In this document: positions 37,574-46,614 of the stretch, piece by piece
Layout: every line of letters starts with the position of its first letter
How positions within the stretch are numbered: position 1 is the stretch's first letter
Assembly (NCBI RefSeq): GCF_029309835.1
Contig: NZ_JARJHL010000017.1
Coordinates: forward strand, 124,001-188,000
From: Paracoccus sp. DMF-8
GTDB taxonomy: Bacteria > Pseudomonadota > Alphaproteobacteria > Rhodobacterales > Rhodobacteraceae
Direction of reading: 5' to 3'
Length of the DNA: 64,000 bases
Program-made: the position numbers and the translations under genes
The notes under the pieces: model-generated
What the model saw: only the letters and a program-made list of their open reading frames with translations
Database searches by the model: none
Told to the model about the DNA's origin: nothing

Positions 37574-38449
37574 ATGACAATTCAATCGGTGGGCGTAATC
37601 GGTGCGGGTCAGATGGGCAACGGCATCGCGCATGTCTTTGCGCTGGCTGGCTATGATGTCGTCCTCAATGACATCTCGCAGGATTCTCTCGACAAGGCAT
37701 TGGTGCTGATCGCACGCAATCTGGATCGTCAGGTCAGCCGCGACAAGATCAGTCAGGCTGACAAGGACAGCGCCTTGCAGCGCATCAAGACCACCTTGCA
37801 ACTGGCAGATATCGGGCAGACCGATCTGGTCATCGAGGCCGCCGCCGAGCGCAGATCGATCAAACAGGCGATCTTTGAAGATCTGGTTCCGCATCTGAAG
37901 CCTGAAACGATCCTGACCTCGAACACCTCGTCGATCTCGATCACCCGTCTGGCAAGCCGCACGGATCGACCTGAAAAGTTCATGGGCTTTCACTTCATGA
38001 ACCCGGTTCCGGTCATGCAACTGGTCGAACTGATCCGCGGCATTGCCACGGACGAACCGACCTACCTTACGCTGGTCGATGTCGTCGAGAAGATTGGCAA
38101 GACATCCGCCAGCGCCGAAGACTTCCCGGCCTTCATCGTCAACCGCATTCTGATGCCGATGATCAACGAGGCGGTTTATACGCTTTATGAAGGCGTCGGC
38201 TCGGTCATGTCGATCGACTCGGCCATGAAGCTTGGCGCGAACCATCCGATGGGGCCGCTGGAGTTGGCCGATTTCATTGGGCTGGACACCTGCCTGGCCA
38301 TCATGAACGTGCTGCATGAGGGTCTGGCCGACACGAAATACCGCCCCTGCCCGCTTTTGACCAAATATGTCGAAGCCGGTTGGCTGGGCCGCAAGACCGG
38401 ACGTGGCTTTTACGATTATTCGGGCGAAACACCCGTCCCCACTCGCTAA
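37574..38449 (+). CDS. hbd: 3-hydroxybutyryl-CoA dehydrogenase
   Basis: NAD-dependent oxidation of 3-hydroxyacyl-CoA to acetoacetyl-CoA in butyrate/PHB and fatty-acid metabolism. 291 residues from ATG 37574. Rossmann motif [14 protein letters not shown], catalytic His140 in [12 protein letters not shown], and a C-terminal 3HCDH domain ([17 protein letters not shown]). Intact. It follows etfBA once the prophage remnant is removed. Confidence 0.94.
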   Translation: MTIQSVGVIGAGQMGNGIAHVFALAGYDVVLNDISQDSLDKALVLIARNLDRQVSRDKISQADKDSALQRIKTTLQLADIGQTDLVIEAAAERRSIKQAIFEDLVPHLKPETILTSNTSSISITRLASRTDRPEKFMGFHFMNPVPVMQLVELIRGIATDEPTYLTLVDVVEKIGKTSASAEDFPAFIVNRILMPMINEAVYTLYEGVGSVMSIDSAMKLGANHPMGPLELADFIGLDTCLAIMNVLHEGLADTKYRPCPLLTKYVEAGWLGRKTGRGFYDYSGETPVPTR

Positions 38450-38473
38450 TCACGCGACCACATCGCCAATTGC

Positions 38474-38556
38474 CCGGGGGGCTCTGCCCCCGCGCCTTTC
38501 CGGCCCCTCGATGGGGTCGGAAAGGCGTCCCCCGGGGTATTTCGGTGATGAAGAAA
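38474..38556. repeat. Intact copy of the hairpin-rich intergenic repeat
   Basis: GGGGGC-TCT-GCCCCC, a long stem CGCCTTTCC / GGAAAGGCG (38494-38527) with inner CCCC/GGGG, then CCCCGGGGTATTTCGGTGATGAAGAAA. It is inverted relative to the split copy around the prophage. Located between the convergent hbd and plsY, so likely a bidirectional terminator as well. Confidence 0.75.
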
Positions 38557-39144
38557 TCAGCCTTTGCGGCCAATTCGGGGTTCTGTTCCAGCCATCAGCC
38601 GCGAGATATTGGTCCGATGCCGGATAAAGATCAGCGCGGCCATGAAAATCGAAACGGCGGCGATTTTCGGGCCGTCGAGCAGCCAGCCGATCACCGGGGA
38701 AAGGCCTGCGGCGATCAGCGCGGAGAGCGATGAGATGCGGCTCAGGGCTGCTGCGATCAGCCAGATGACGCAGGCCGCCAGCCCCAATCTGAAATCAAGG
38801 GCGATCAGTGTGCCAAGGAATGTTGCGACGCCCTTGCCGCCCTTGAACCCCAGCCAGATCGGGAAGACATGGCCGAGAAAGGCCGCAGCACCCGCCAGCA
38901 GTGCCGCGTCGTCACCGGCAAAGCTGCGGGCCAGCAGCACCGCCGCCGCGCCCTTGCCGGAATCGAGCAGCAGCGTTGCCAAGGCCGCGCCCTTGTTTCC
39001 CGTGCGCAGCACATTCGTCGCGCCGATATTCCCCGATCCGATCTGGCGCAGGTCACCCAGCCCCAGCAGGCGGGTGATGACCAATCCGAAGGGGATTGAG
39101 CCCAGCAGGTAGCCGACGACCGTCCAGAGCAGCAGATTCATCAT
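38557..39144 (-). CDS. plsY: Acyl-phosphate glycerol-3-phosphate acyltransferase
   Basis: Integral-membrane acyltransferase that starts phospholipid synthesis from acyl-phosphate. 195 residues, about five helices, with GYLLGSIPFGLVITR, GSGNIGATNVLRTGNK and GFKGGKGVATFLG motifs. Its ATG overlaps the stop of the pyrC-like gene (ATGA). Confidence 0.95.
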   Translation of the reverse strand: MMNLLLWTVVGYLLGSIPFGLVITRLLGLGDLRQIGSGNIGATNVLRTGNKGAALATLLLDSGKGAAAVLLARSFAGDDAALLAGAAAFLGHVFPIWLGFKGGKGVATFLGTLIALDFRLGLAACVIWLIAAALSRISSLSALIAAGLSPVIGWLLDGPKIAAVSIFMAALIFIRHRTNISRLMAGTEPRIGRKG

Positions 39145-40412
39145 TTCTCTCCGGCAAAGACGCGCTTGCCCCGGACCCAGGTTCCGATCACCCGGCCCTG
39201 CATCAGCGCACCGTCAAAGGGGGTGTTCTTGGATTTCGACAGCAGTTTGAAGCGGTCCATGACAAAGGGCGCCTCGGGATCGAAAAGGACCAGATCGGCG
39301 GAGGCGCCCGGCGCCAGCCGTCCCGCATCAAGTCCAAGCCGCCGGGCCGGGTTCAGCGACATGGCCCGCCACAGTTGCGGCAGGGTCAGCCCGCCCTGAT
39401 GGAACAGGCGCATCGCGGCGGGCAGCAGGGTCTGCAGGCCGACCGCGCCGGGGGCAGCCTCGGCGAAGGGCAGGCGTTTCGATTCCTCGTCCTGCGGGGT
39501 GTGGAAGCTGGCGATCACGTCGATCACGCCTTCGGCCACCGCCTCGATCATGGCAACGCGGTCGTCTTCGGAACGCAGCGGTGGGGTAAAGCGGAAGAAG
39601 GTGCGGTAATCGCCCAGGTCGAATTCGTTCAGCGTCAGGTGGTGGATCGAGGTGCCCGCAGTGATATCCAGACCTTCGTCCTTGGCGCGGCGCAGCGCGG
39701 GCAGGCTGGCGGCCACGGTGATCTGGTCGGCGTGCCAGCGCGCCCGCGTCATCCGGACCAGCCCCAGATCGCGGTCCAGCCCCATCACCTCGGCCATGGG
39801 CGACACCGCAGGCAGCCCGTAAAGCGAGGCGAACTTGCCCGAGGTCGCGACCGCCCCCGCCGACAGCCCGGCATCCTGCGGGTGGCCGACAATCAGCGCA
39901 TCCAGCCCGCGCGCATAGGTCATGCAGCGCGACAACAGCCGCGTGTCGGTGACCGGGCGCACGCCATCGGAAAAGGCAACGGCGCCCGCGTCCTGCAAAA
40001 AGCCCATCTCGACCATTTCACGGCCCTGACGGCCTTTGGTCAGGGCGGCCATGTGGCGGATATGGACGGGCGCATCGGCGGCGCGGCGGGCCACGAATTC
40101 CAGCGCCTCGGGGTCGTCCAGTGGCGGCAGGGTGTCGGGGCGGGCGATGATGGTGGTGACGCCACCCGCCGCCGCAGCCAGACCGGCCGAGCGGAAGCTT
40201 TCCTTGTGCCGTTCGCCCGGCTCGCCGATTTTCACGCCCCAATCGACGATGCCGGGGGCCGTGCATTTGCCAGCGGCGTCGATGATTTCGGCCCCTTCGG
40301 GGGCGGCGGCGCCCACCGCCTCGATCAGGCCGTCGCGGATGGTCAGGCTGCCGATGCCATCGGTCAGGCCCTCGGGGTCGATCAGACGGGCGTTCTGGAC
40401 ATGCAGGATCAT
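39141..40412 (-). CDS. pyrC: Dihydroorotase-like protein lacking metal ligands (PyrC')
   Basis: 423-residue amidohydrolase-fold protein of pyrimidine synthesis. The usual DMHVHLREPG metal motif reads VDWGVKIGEPGERHKES, losing both His, and the substrate motif MPNTNP reads RPDTLPP. This matches the non-catalytic PyrC' class that assembles with aspartate carbamoyltransferase. pyrB lies two genes upstream on the same strand. Stop overlaps plsY, start overlaps the PH-domain gene. Confidence 0.88.
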   Translation of the reverse strand: MILHVQNARLIDPEGLTDGIGSLTIRDGLIEAVGAAAPEGAEIIDAAGKCTAPGIVDWGVKIGEPGERHKESFRSAGLAAAAGGVTTIIARPDTLPPLDDPEALEFVARRAADAPVHIRHMAALTKGRQGREMVEMGFLQDAGAVAFSDGVRPVTDTRLLSRCMTYARGLDALIVGHPQDAGLSAGAVATSGKFASLYGLPAVSPMAEVMGLDRDLGLVRMTRARWHADQITVAASLPALRRAKDEGLDITAGTSIHHLTLNEFDLGDYRTFFRFTPPLRSEDDRVAMIEAVAEGVIDVIASFHTPQDEESKRLPFAEAAPGAVGLQTLLPAAMRLFHQGGLTLPQLWRAMSLNPARRLGLDAGRLAPGASADLVLFDPEAPFVMDRFKLLSKSKNTPFDGALMQGRVIGTWVRGKRVFAGEK

Positions 40413-40945
40413 GGGTGTTCCTCTTGCGCGCGATTGATCAGGCCAAAGACCCGCGCGGCGTCAGGGATGAATTCAAAGCCGATGCGACGGATGGGGCGGG
40501 TGTTGCTCCAGCTGTGGCGGCTGGCGAACCAGATGGTGCCGGGAGTGCCGTCTTTCAGTGACAGTTCGGTCATATTCCGCAGCGGATAGATGTCGGTTTT
40601 CCGGCCAAACAGCGGCAGTTCGCTGACGATGAACGCGCGCCGGTCGGTCAGGACATAAGAGCTGCGCGCCCGCACAAAGGGCTGCCAGATCAGAGGCGTG
40701 GCAATGAGCGCGATACCGACGATGAAATGGATCAGGCCGAACTGCCAGAAGCTGCCGCCCTGAGCGCGCGCGACGATGATCCAGAACAGCGCGAAACCGG
40801 CAAAGAACAGGCCAAACAGGATCATCAGCAGGTCATAGGGGCGCAGATGCACCCGCACCGAAGGTCGTCCCTGCCAGACGATCCTTTCGCCCTTGTGCAG
40901 CATCCCCGACAGGGACTGCGCCGGGTTCAAGCCATAATCCGCCAC
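40409..40945 (-). CDS. PH-like domain membrane protein
   Basis: 178 residues: two adjacent transmembrane helices (LLMILFGLFFAGFALFWIIV and FGLIHFIVGIALIATPLIW) between an N-terminal GERIVWQGRPS and a bPH-type C-terminal domain (YVLTDRRAFIV...MTELSLKDG). Sits between pyrB (one base away) and pyrC' in the operon. Function unknown. Confidence 0.8.
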   Translation of the reverse strand: MADYGLNPAQSLSGMLHKGERIVWQGRPSVRVHLRPYDLLMILFGLFFAGFALFWIIVARAQGGSFWQFGLIHFIVGIALIATPLIWQPFVRARSSYVLTDRRAFIVSELPLFGRKTDIYPLRNMTELSLKDGTPGTIWFASRHSWSNTRPIRRIGFEFIPDAARVFGLINRAQEEHP

Positions 40946-40946
40946 A

Positions 40947-41909
40947 TCAGACCTCGACCGCGCGGGAAAGCTGGGCGCCGCGTTCGGCGCGCAGATTGCG
41001 GGCCAGCAGGTCCATTGCGGCCATGCGGACGGCCACGCCCATTTCGACCTGATCGCGGATCACCGAATGGTTGATGTCATCGGCGATGGTGCCGTCGATT
41101 TCGACGCCCCGGTTCATCGGGCCGGGGTGCATGACGATGGCGTCGGGTTTTGCCAGCGCCAGCTTTTCGGCATCCAGCCCCCAACGGTGGTAATATTCGC
41201 GCTCGGACGGGATGAAACCGCCGTCCATCCGTTCCCTTTGCAGACGCAGCATCATGACGACATCGGCGTCCTGCAGCCCCGCGCGCATGTCCTCATGGAC
41301 CTCGCAGCCGAATTCGGCGACCCCTGCGGGCATCAGGGTCGCGGGGCCGACCAGACGGATGCGGTTTTCCATCTTGCCCAGCAGGATCAGGTTCGAGCGC
41401 GCGACCCGGCTATGGGCGATATCGCCGCAGATCGCGATGGTCAGGCGGTGCAGCCGCCCCTTGGCGCGGCGGATGGTCAGCGCGTCCAGCAGCGCCTGCG
41501 TCGGATGTTCATGCCGCCCGTCGCCCGCGTTCAGGACGGCGCAATTCACCTTTTCCGCCAGCAGGTTGACCGCGCCGGACTGGTTGTGGCGCACGACCAG
41601 CAGATCGGGGTGCATGGCGTTCAGGGTCAGCGCCGTGTCGATCAGGGTTTCGCCCTTTTTCACGCTGGACTGCGCCACTGCCATGTTCATCACATCGGCC
41701 CCAAGCCGCTTTCCGGCCAGTTCGAAACTGGATTGCGTGCGGGTCGAGTTTTCAAAGAACAGGTTGATCTGGGTCATGCCTTCCAGCGCATCCGACCGTT
41801 TGATCGTGCGGCGGTTCAGGTCGACATAGCTGTCGGCCAGATCCAGAACCGTGGTGATTTCGGCCGGGGCGAGCGGTTCGATCCCCAGAAGATGACGGGC
41901 GCGGAACAT
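40947..41909 (-). CDS. pyrB: Aspartate carbamoyltransferase catalytic subunit
   Basis: Transfers carbamoyl to aspartate in pyrimidine synthesis. 320 residues. Carbamoyl-phosphate motif [51 protein letters not shown] and [11 protein letters not shown]. Full length. First gene of pyrB-PH-pyrC'-plsY. Confidence 0.96.
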   Translation of the reverse strand: MFRARHLLGIEPLAPAEITTVLDLADSYVDLNRRTIKRSDALEGMTQINLFFENSTRTQSSFELAGKRLGADVMNMAVAQSSVKKGETLIDTALTLNAMHPDLLVVRHNQSGAVNLLAEKVNCAVLNAGDGRHEHPTQALLDALTIRRAKGRLHRLTIAICGDIAHSRVARSNLILLGKMENRIRLVGPATLMPAGVAEFGCEVHEDMRAGLQDADVVMMLRLQRERMDGGFIPSEREYYHRWGLDAEKLALAKPDAIVMHPGPMNRGVEIDGTIADDINHSVIRDQVEMGVAVRMAAMDLLARNLRAERGAQLSRAVEV

Positions 41910-42037
41910 GTCGGGATCCCTCTTGGATGCAACCCTCTATCGCAAATGCCACGGGTGACGACAAGTCGCTGAAAAGGACGGGTCCGCGCATCATCCGGGG
42001 CTTGCATTGCAGGCGGTTTCGCGCCACGGGTGAGCCC

Positions 42038-42811
42038 ATGAACAACCCTGCCAAAGCCACTGGTTTCGTTTCCTTCGTCTCATCCGGTCCGGGCGACCCC
42101 GAGCTTTTGACCATGCGCGCGGTCAAGCGCCTGCAGGCGGCCGAGGTGGTCCTGTATGACGCGCTGGCCGCCGGTCCGATCCTGGATCTGGCCAGCGATG
42201 GCGCGCAGCTGATCAGCGTCGGAAAACGCGCGCGCCGGCCTTCGGCCAAGCAGGAAAGCGTCAATGCGCTGCTGGTCGAACATGCGCGGGCGGGGCGTCG
42301 CGTCGTGCGGCTGAAATCAGGCGATTCCGGTATTTTCGGGCGACTGGAGGAGGAAATCACCGCGCTGGTTCACGATGATATCGCGTTTGAAATCGTGCCC
42401 GGCGTGCCCTCGGCGCTGGCGGCGGCGGCGGCGGCGGGGATACCGCTGACCCGGCGGCAGACCGCGCGACGGATGCAGTTCATCACCGGCGCCGATGTGA
42501 CGGGCGGGCTGCCCGATCACCTGAATTTCGACGCGATCGCCGATCCCGATGCCACGACCGTCGTGTTCATGGGGCAAAAGAATTTCGCCGAACTCTCGGC
42601 CCGGCTGGTCGCGCATGGCATGTCGCCCCAGACCCCTGCCCTGCTGGCCGAGGCGGTGGGCCATCCCGAACAGCGCATGGTGCGTTCGACCATCGCCGAT
42701 CTGGCCGCGATGCTGGTCGCCGAAGGGCCAAGCACCCATCCCGCGCTGATCTTTTACGGGCCGCTGGCGGCGTCGCCCGATCAATTGCGCAGGTTGCCTT
42801 TGCCCGGCTGA
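42038..42811 (+). CDS. cobA: Uroporphyrinogen-III C-methyltransferase
   Basis: SAM-dependent methylation of uroporphyrinogen III to precorrin-2, for cobalamin or siroheme. 257 residues from ATG 42038. SUMT motifs VSSGPGDPELLTMRAVKRLQAAEVVLYD, VVRLKSGDSGIFGR, VPGVPSALAAAAAAGIPLT and VVFMGQKNF. Divergent from pyrB; starts the plus-strand cobA-DUF2478-TusA-AEC-crotonase run. Confidence 0.92.
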   Translation: MNNPAKATGFVSFVSSGPGDPELLTMRAVKRLQAAEVVLYDALAAGPILDLASDGAQLISVGKRARRPSAKQESVNALLVEHARAGRRVVRLKSGDSGIFGRLEEEITALVHDDIAFEIVPGVPSALAAAAAAGIPLTRRQTARRMQFITGADVTGGLPDHLNFDAIADPDATTVVFMGQKNFAELSARLVAHGMSPQTPALLAEAVGHPEQRMVRSTIADLAAMLVAEGPSTHPALIFYGPLAASPDQLRRLPLPG

Positions 42812-42847
42812 ACGATATTCTGGGCAGGTCATCACATGAGGCCCGAC

Positions 42848-43360
42848 ATGCTTGGCTATATTTCAACGACCGAGACCCCCGGCGCGGCGGATCTGCTGCT
42901 GCAGGATCTGGCGGCGATGCTGGCCGGGCGCGGGGTCAGGCTGGCGGGCGCGGTGCAGATCAACACCGACACCGGCGCGGGCTGCACCTGCGACATGGAT
43001 ATCCGCATCCTGGGCGATGACGGACCCGCCGTGCGCATCACGCAGGCGCTTGGCTCTGGTTCGACAGGCTGCCGTCTGGATGCGGGCGCGCTGGAACTGG
43101 CCGTGGCGCGGGTCGAAAAGGTGCTGGATCAGGGCGCCGATCTGGTGATCCTGAACAAATTCGCCAAGCAGGAAGCCATCGGCAAGGGGTTCCGCGACCT
43201 GATCGCCGAGGCTCTGGCGCGGGGCGTTCCGGTCCTGACCTGCGTGCCGCCGGAATATCTGGACCAGTTCCGCGACTTTGCCGGCGATATTGCGCAGCCG
43301 GTGGGGCATGGCACCGTCTCTGACTGGTGCCTTGCCGCGCTGCACGACGCCGCCGCATGA
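42848..43360 (+). CDS. DUF2478 family protein
   Basis: 170 residues from MLGYISTTETPGAAD (RBS GAGG; an alternative ATG lies 12 bases upstream). GAVQINTDTGAGCTCDMDIRIL, LGSGSTGCRLDAGALE and GADLVILNKFAKQEAIGKGF are family features; DUF2478 proteins occur beside molybdate or nickel transport and cofactor genes and may be NTP-binding. Stop overlaps the TusA-like start (ATGA). Confidence 0.8.
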   Translation: MLGYISTTETPGAADLLLQDLAAMLAGRGVRLAGAVQINTDTGAGCTCDMDIRILGDDGPAVRITQALGSGSTGCRLDAGALELAVARVEKVLDQGADLVILNKFAKQEAIGKGFRDLIAEALARGVPVLTCVPPEYLDQFRDFAGDIAQPVGHGTVSDWCLAALHDAAA

Positions 43361-43605
43361 CCACCATCGACGCGCGCGGCCTGCTGTGCCCGCTGCCGGT
43401 GCTGCGCCTGCGCAAGGTGCTGAACGGGCTGGAGCCGGGGGCCGAGGTCACGCTGATCGCCACCGACCCCGCCGCCGAAATCGACGTGCCGCATTTCTGC
43501 CATCAATCCGGCCATGAATGGCTGGGCGCGGGCGCGGGCGACGGCAACAGCCGGGCCTATCGTGTGCGCCGCGGACCGGACAGAACACCCCTGCCAGATG
43601 ATTGA
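43357..43605 (+). CDS. TusA-family sulfurtransferase-like protein
   Basis: 82 residues. MTTIDARGLLCPLPVLRLRKVLNGL contains the CPxP motif with the persulfide-carrying Cys at residue 11; then GAEVTLIATDPAAEIDVPHFCHQSGHEWLG. Carries sulfur for tRNA thiolation or cofactor/sulfur metabolism. Overlaps its neighbours by 4 and 8 bases. Confidence 0.9.
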   Translation: MTTIDARGLLCPLPVLRLRKVLNGLEPGAEVTLIATDPAAEIDVPHFCHQSGHEWLGAGAGDGNSRAYRVRRGPDRTPLPDD

Positions 43606-44530
43606 TATCTTTCTGAAAACGCTGCCATTCTTTGCCCTGATCGCGACCGGATGGCTGGCCGGGAAATGGCGTTTCTTCAACGCAGAGGCGACCGCCTGGC
43701 TGACGAAATTCGTGTTCTATTTCGCGCTGTCGGCGATGCTGTTCCGCTTTGCCGGGACGCTGCGACTGGACCAGCTTTTCGATCCGCGATTCTTGCTGGC
43801 CTATGTCACCGGCTCTCTGGCGGTGTGGGTCCTGGCCCTGATCGTCGCGCGCAGCCGCAAGCTGCCCCTGACCGATTGCGCGATGGAGGCCCATGTCGCC
43901 ATGACCGGCAACACCGGCTTTCTGGGCGTACCGATGCTGGTCGTCTTGCTGGGCGAGCGTGCCATCGGGCCGGTGCTGATGGTGCTGACCGTGGACATGA
44001 TCCTGTTTTCGACGCTGTTCACCCTGATCGTCACCGGCGCGCGGCAGGGGCGGCTGTCCATGGCCATGGTCTGGCCGCTGATCCGGGGGGTCGCGGCCAA
44101 TCCGATGATCGTGTCGATGGTTCTGGGGCTGGCGTGGTCCGGCGCGGGCATCCCGATGTGGGGGCCGCTGGACGATTACCTGACCCTGCTGGGCGCGGCC
44201 GCGACGCCCGGCGCGCTGTTCGCCATCGGCGCCAGCCTAGCCCTGCACCGGGCCGAGCGTCCCGGCCCCGCGATCTGGCTGAGCCTGTGCAAGCTGATCC
44301 TGCACCCCACGGCCGTCGGCATCGCCGCGCTGGCGGTCTTTGCGGTCGAACCCTTTGCCGCCGGGGTGATGATCTGCGCCGCTGCCCTGCCCGTGGCCGG
44401 AAATGTCTATATCCTCGCGCAGCATTTCGGTATCGCGGTTCAGCGCGTCTCCAGCGCGATCCTGATTTCGACGGCGGCCAGCATCCTTACCGTCCCGCTG
44501 GTCATCCACTGGCTGATGCAAGGAAGATGA
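43598..44530 (+). CDS. AEC-family (auxin efflux carrier-like) transporter
   Basis: 310 residues, about ten transmembrane segments in two halves. Starts [22 protein letters not shown]; contains [12 protein letters not shown] and [14 protein letters not shown], family-typical. Probably exports or imports a carboxylate (malonate/malate-type members known). Overlaps the TusA gene by 8 bases and the next ATG by four. Confidence 0.9.
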   Translation: MIDIFLKTLPFFALIATGWLAGKWRFFNAEATAWLTKFVFYFALSAMLFRFAGTLRLDQLFDPRFLLAYVTGSLAVWVLALIVARSRKLPLTDCAMEAHVAMTGNTGFLGVPMLVVLLGERAIGPVLMVLTVDMILFSTLFTLIVTGARQGRLSMAMVWPLIRGVAANPMIVSMVLGLAWSGAGIPMWGPLDDYLTLLGAAATPGALFAIGASLALHRAERPGPAIWLSLCKLILHPTAVGIAALAVFAVEPFAAGVMICAAALPVAGNVYILAQHFGIAVQRVSSAILISTAASILTVPLVIHWLMQGR

Positions 44531-45330
44531 CGATGGTCGATCTTGATTCAATCCCGCTGGAACATCTGGCCCTGCGGGTCGATGATGACGGCATCGCGAC
44601 GGTCACGCTGAACCGCGCGGCGAAACGCAACGCCCTGAACGCCGCCACCGTCGAGGAACTGATTGCCCTGTTTTCCGCCTTCCCCCGCGCCGGTATCCGC
44701 GCCGTCGTCCTGCGGGCGATGGGCGAACATTTCTGCGCCGGGCTGGATCTGGTCGAACATTTCCATCAGGACCGCCGCCCCGAGGATTTCATGCATCTGT
44801 GCCTGCGCTGGCACGAGGCGTTCAACAAGATGGAATATGGTGGCGTCCCGATCTTTGCCGCGCTGAAGGGCGCGGTGGTGGGCTGCGGGCTGGAGCTCGC
44901 CTCGGCCGCCCATGTCCGCATCATGGATCACACCACCTATTTCGCCCTGCCCGAAGGCCAGCGCGGCCTGTTCACCGGCGGCGGCGCGACGATCCGCGTG
45001 GCCGGTCTGATCGGCAAGGCGCGGATGATCGACATGATGCTGACCGGCCGCATCTACCGCGAGGCCGAAGCCGTGACCGTCGGTCTGGCCCAGTATCGCA
45101 CCCCCGATTCCGAGGCATAAGCCTATGCGCTGGCCCGCATGGCCGCCCAGAACCCGCCCCTGACGAATTTCGCGATCTGTTCGGCGATTTCGCATATTCA
45201 GAACATGTCCGCGCTGGATGCCGCCTATGCCGAGGCGGTCGTGGCTGGCGTCGTCAACACGCAGGACGCGGCACGGGGGCGGCTGGAATCCTTTTCCAAA
45301 GGCACGGCGGCCAAGGTCAAGCCGCAGTAG
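44527..45330 (+). pseudogene. Enoyl-CoA hydratase/isomerase (crotonase family), in-frame ochre stop
   Basis: 267 residues if read through. Oxyanion-hole segments [14 protein letters not shown] and [21 protein letters not shown]-terminal [20 protein letters not shown]. Codon 45118-45120 is TAA (DSEA-stop-AYALARM) with no frame change; a Lys or Glu codon would be one substitution away. Cytoplasmic acyl-CoA metabolism; substrate unknown. Confidence 0.85.
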
Positions 45331-45666
45331 TCAATCAATCGGGCGGATCAGCTTGCGTTCCAGCACGCGCAGAACGGCGCGCAGGTCATGGCCGCGTTTC
45401 AGCACGCGCCCATCCATGCCGATCACCGCATAGGCGCCCTGCGCCGCCCGCAGCCGGGGCCGCTTTTCGATGCGATACAGCGGATGTTCGGTCGCCCGGC
45501 GAAAGACCGAGAAGACGGCGACATCGCGCAGAAAGGACATGGCGTAATCGCGCCACTCACCCGCGGCGACCATCCGGCCATAGACGGTCAGGATGATGCC
45601 CAGTTCACCCCGGTCAAAGACGACGCGGTCGGGATCGGGCATCTGGGTTACCTGCGGGTTCGACAT
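45331..45666 (-). CDS. DUF2794 domain protein
   Basis: 111 residues, intact. VVFDRGELGIILTVYGRMVAAGEWRDYAM and FRRATEHPLYRIEKRPRLRAAQGAYAV match the alphaproteobacterial DUF2794 family. Function unknown. Convergent with the crotonase gene with no gap. Confidence 0.88.
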   Translation of the reverse strand: MSNPQVTQMPDPDRVVFDRGELGIILTVYGRMVAAGEWRDYAMSFLRDVAVFSVFRRATEHPLYRIEKRPRLRAAQGAYAVIGMDGRVLKRGHDLRAVLRVLERKLIRPID

Positions 45667-45780
45667 GACGGAATGGTGACAGCCGATCCCACGGCAATCA
45701 ACAGGAAAGGGCGGCCACGGCCGCCCCCTCTGGCGCGAATGCGGTCCGGTGTGGCGCGAATGCGCAACCCGTGACGCGGA

Positions 45781-46055
45781 TCAGTAGCAGGAAATCTTTC
45801 AATCCGCTGGTTCGTCGAAATCTCGACGTTCAGGCGGTTGGGGCGATAATCCATCGTCACCGCGCTGCCCGGCTGGATGATCCGGGTGCCGATGGGAAAG
45901 TTCATCTTGTCCAGAACCGAAGCGGGCTGACCGACCAGCCCCTGATACTGGCTGGCCGCACATTCATCCACGGGCGGCTCGGCCGGTGGGGTCTGCTCCT
46001 CCGGCACGCAGGCCATCAACGCAAGCAGCGGGGCATAACGCAGAAATCGTGTCAT
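45781..46055 (-). pseudogene. I78-type peptidase-inhibitor-like lipoprotein, frameshift at the last codons
   Basis: MTRFLRYAPLLALMACVPEEQ is a lipoprotein signal (lipobox ALMAC). The mature part CAASQYQGLVGQPASVLDKMNFPIGTRIIQPGSAVTMDYRPNRLNVE is the I78 fold with the inhibitor-like loop. One base is missing near 45795, so RIER is followed by FPATD... instead of the expected ISCY and stop (45783-45781). Second of two tandem I78 genes. Confidence 0.75.
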
Positions 46056-46063
46056 CCTGAACC

Positions 46064-46435
46064 TCAACCACAGTCGATATTGGTGATGTTGCCCGCCTGA
46101 TCCAGACGGAAAACGATGCGCAGCGAATCGTATTCCTGCGATCTGATGCCGCGATATTCGACGACATTATAGCTGCGGGTGATGCCAAGCGTCGGAATGA
46201 CCGAACCGGGCTGGCCGATCACATGGCGGTAATCCCCGGCGTGGCAGGCGTCGGGTTCGCGCGACTGCAGCCCGCTGATCCCCGCGACAGGCGCCACGCC
46301 CGGGGCGGGTGCGACGGGGTCGGCCATCGGCACGGGCTGGTTATAGGACGGGTCGAAGGGCTGGTCGTAGGACTGCGGGGCCATGCAGGCCGCCAGCGGC
46401 AGAATTGCAAGAAGCGCGGTCAGGGCTTTGTTCAT
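46064..46435 (-). CDS. I78-type peptidase-inhibitor-like lipoprotein
   Basis: 123 residues, intact. Signal MNKALTALLAILPLAAC (lipobox LAAC), a Pro/Asp-rich linker (PFDPSYNQPVPMADPVAPAPG), then DACHAGDYRHVIGQPGSVIPTLGITRSYNVVEYRG and LDQAGNITNIDCG. I78 family members inhibit serine peptidases. Starts the tandem pair. Confidence 0.8.
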   Translation of the reverse strand: MNKALTALLAILPLAACMAPQSYDQPFDPSYNQPVPMADPVAPAPGVAPVAGISGLQSREPDACHAGDYRHVIGQPGSVIPTLGITRSYNVVEYRGIRSQEYDSLRIVFRLDQAGNITNIDCG

Positions 46436-46614
46436 TCTCGGGCTTTCCGGCTCGGACGTGTGATCGGGCCAGCTTACACATCCGGCCGGGGCTTGAGAAG
46501 CGGGCTGCATGGGGAAGCTGCGCACAAATTCGCTTGTTTCCCCACGGCAACCAAATGAATTTCCGGTGTTTTCAGAGTGATCTCGTCGAAATTTCGCGAT
46601 AATCAATGCCGGCG

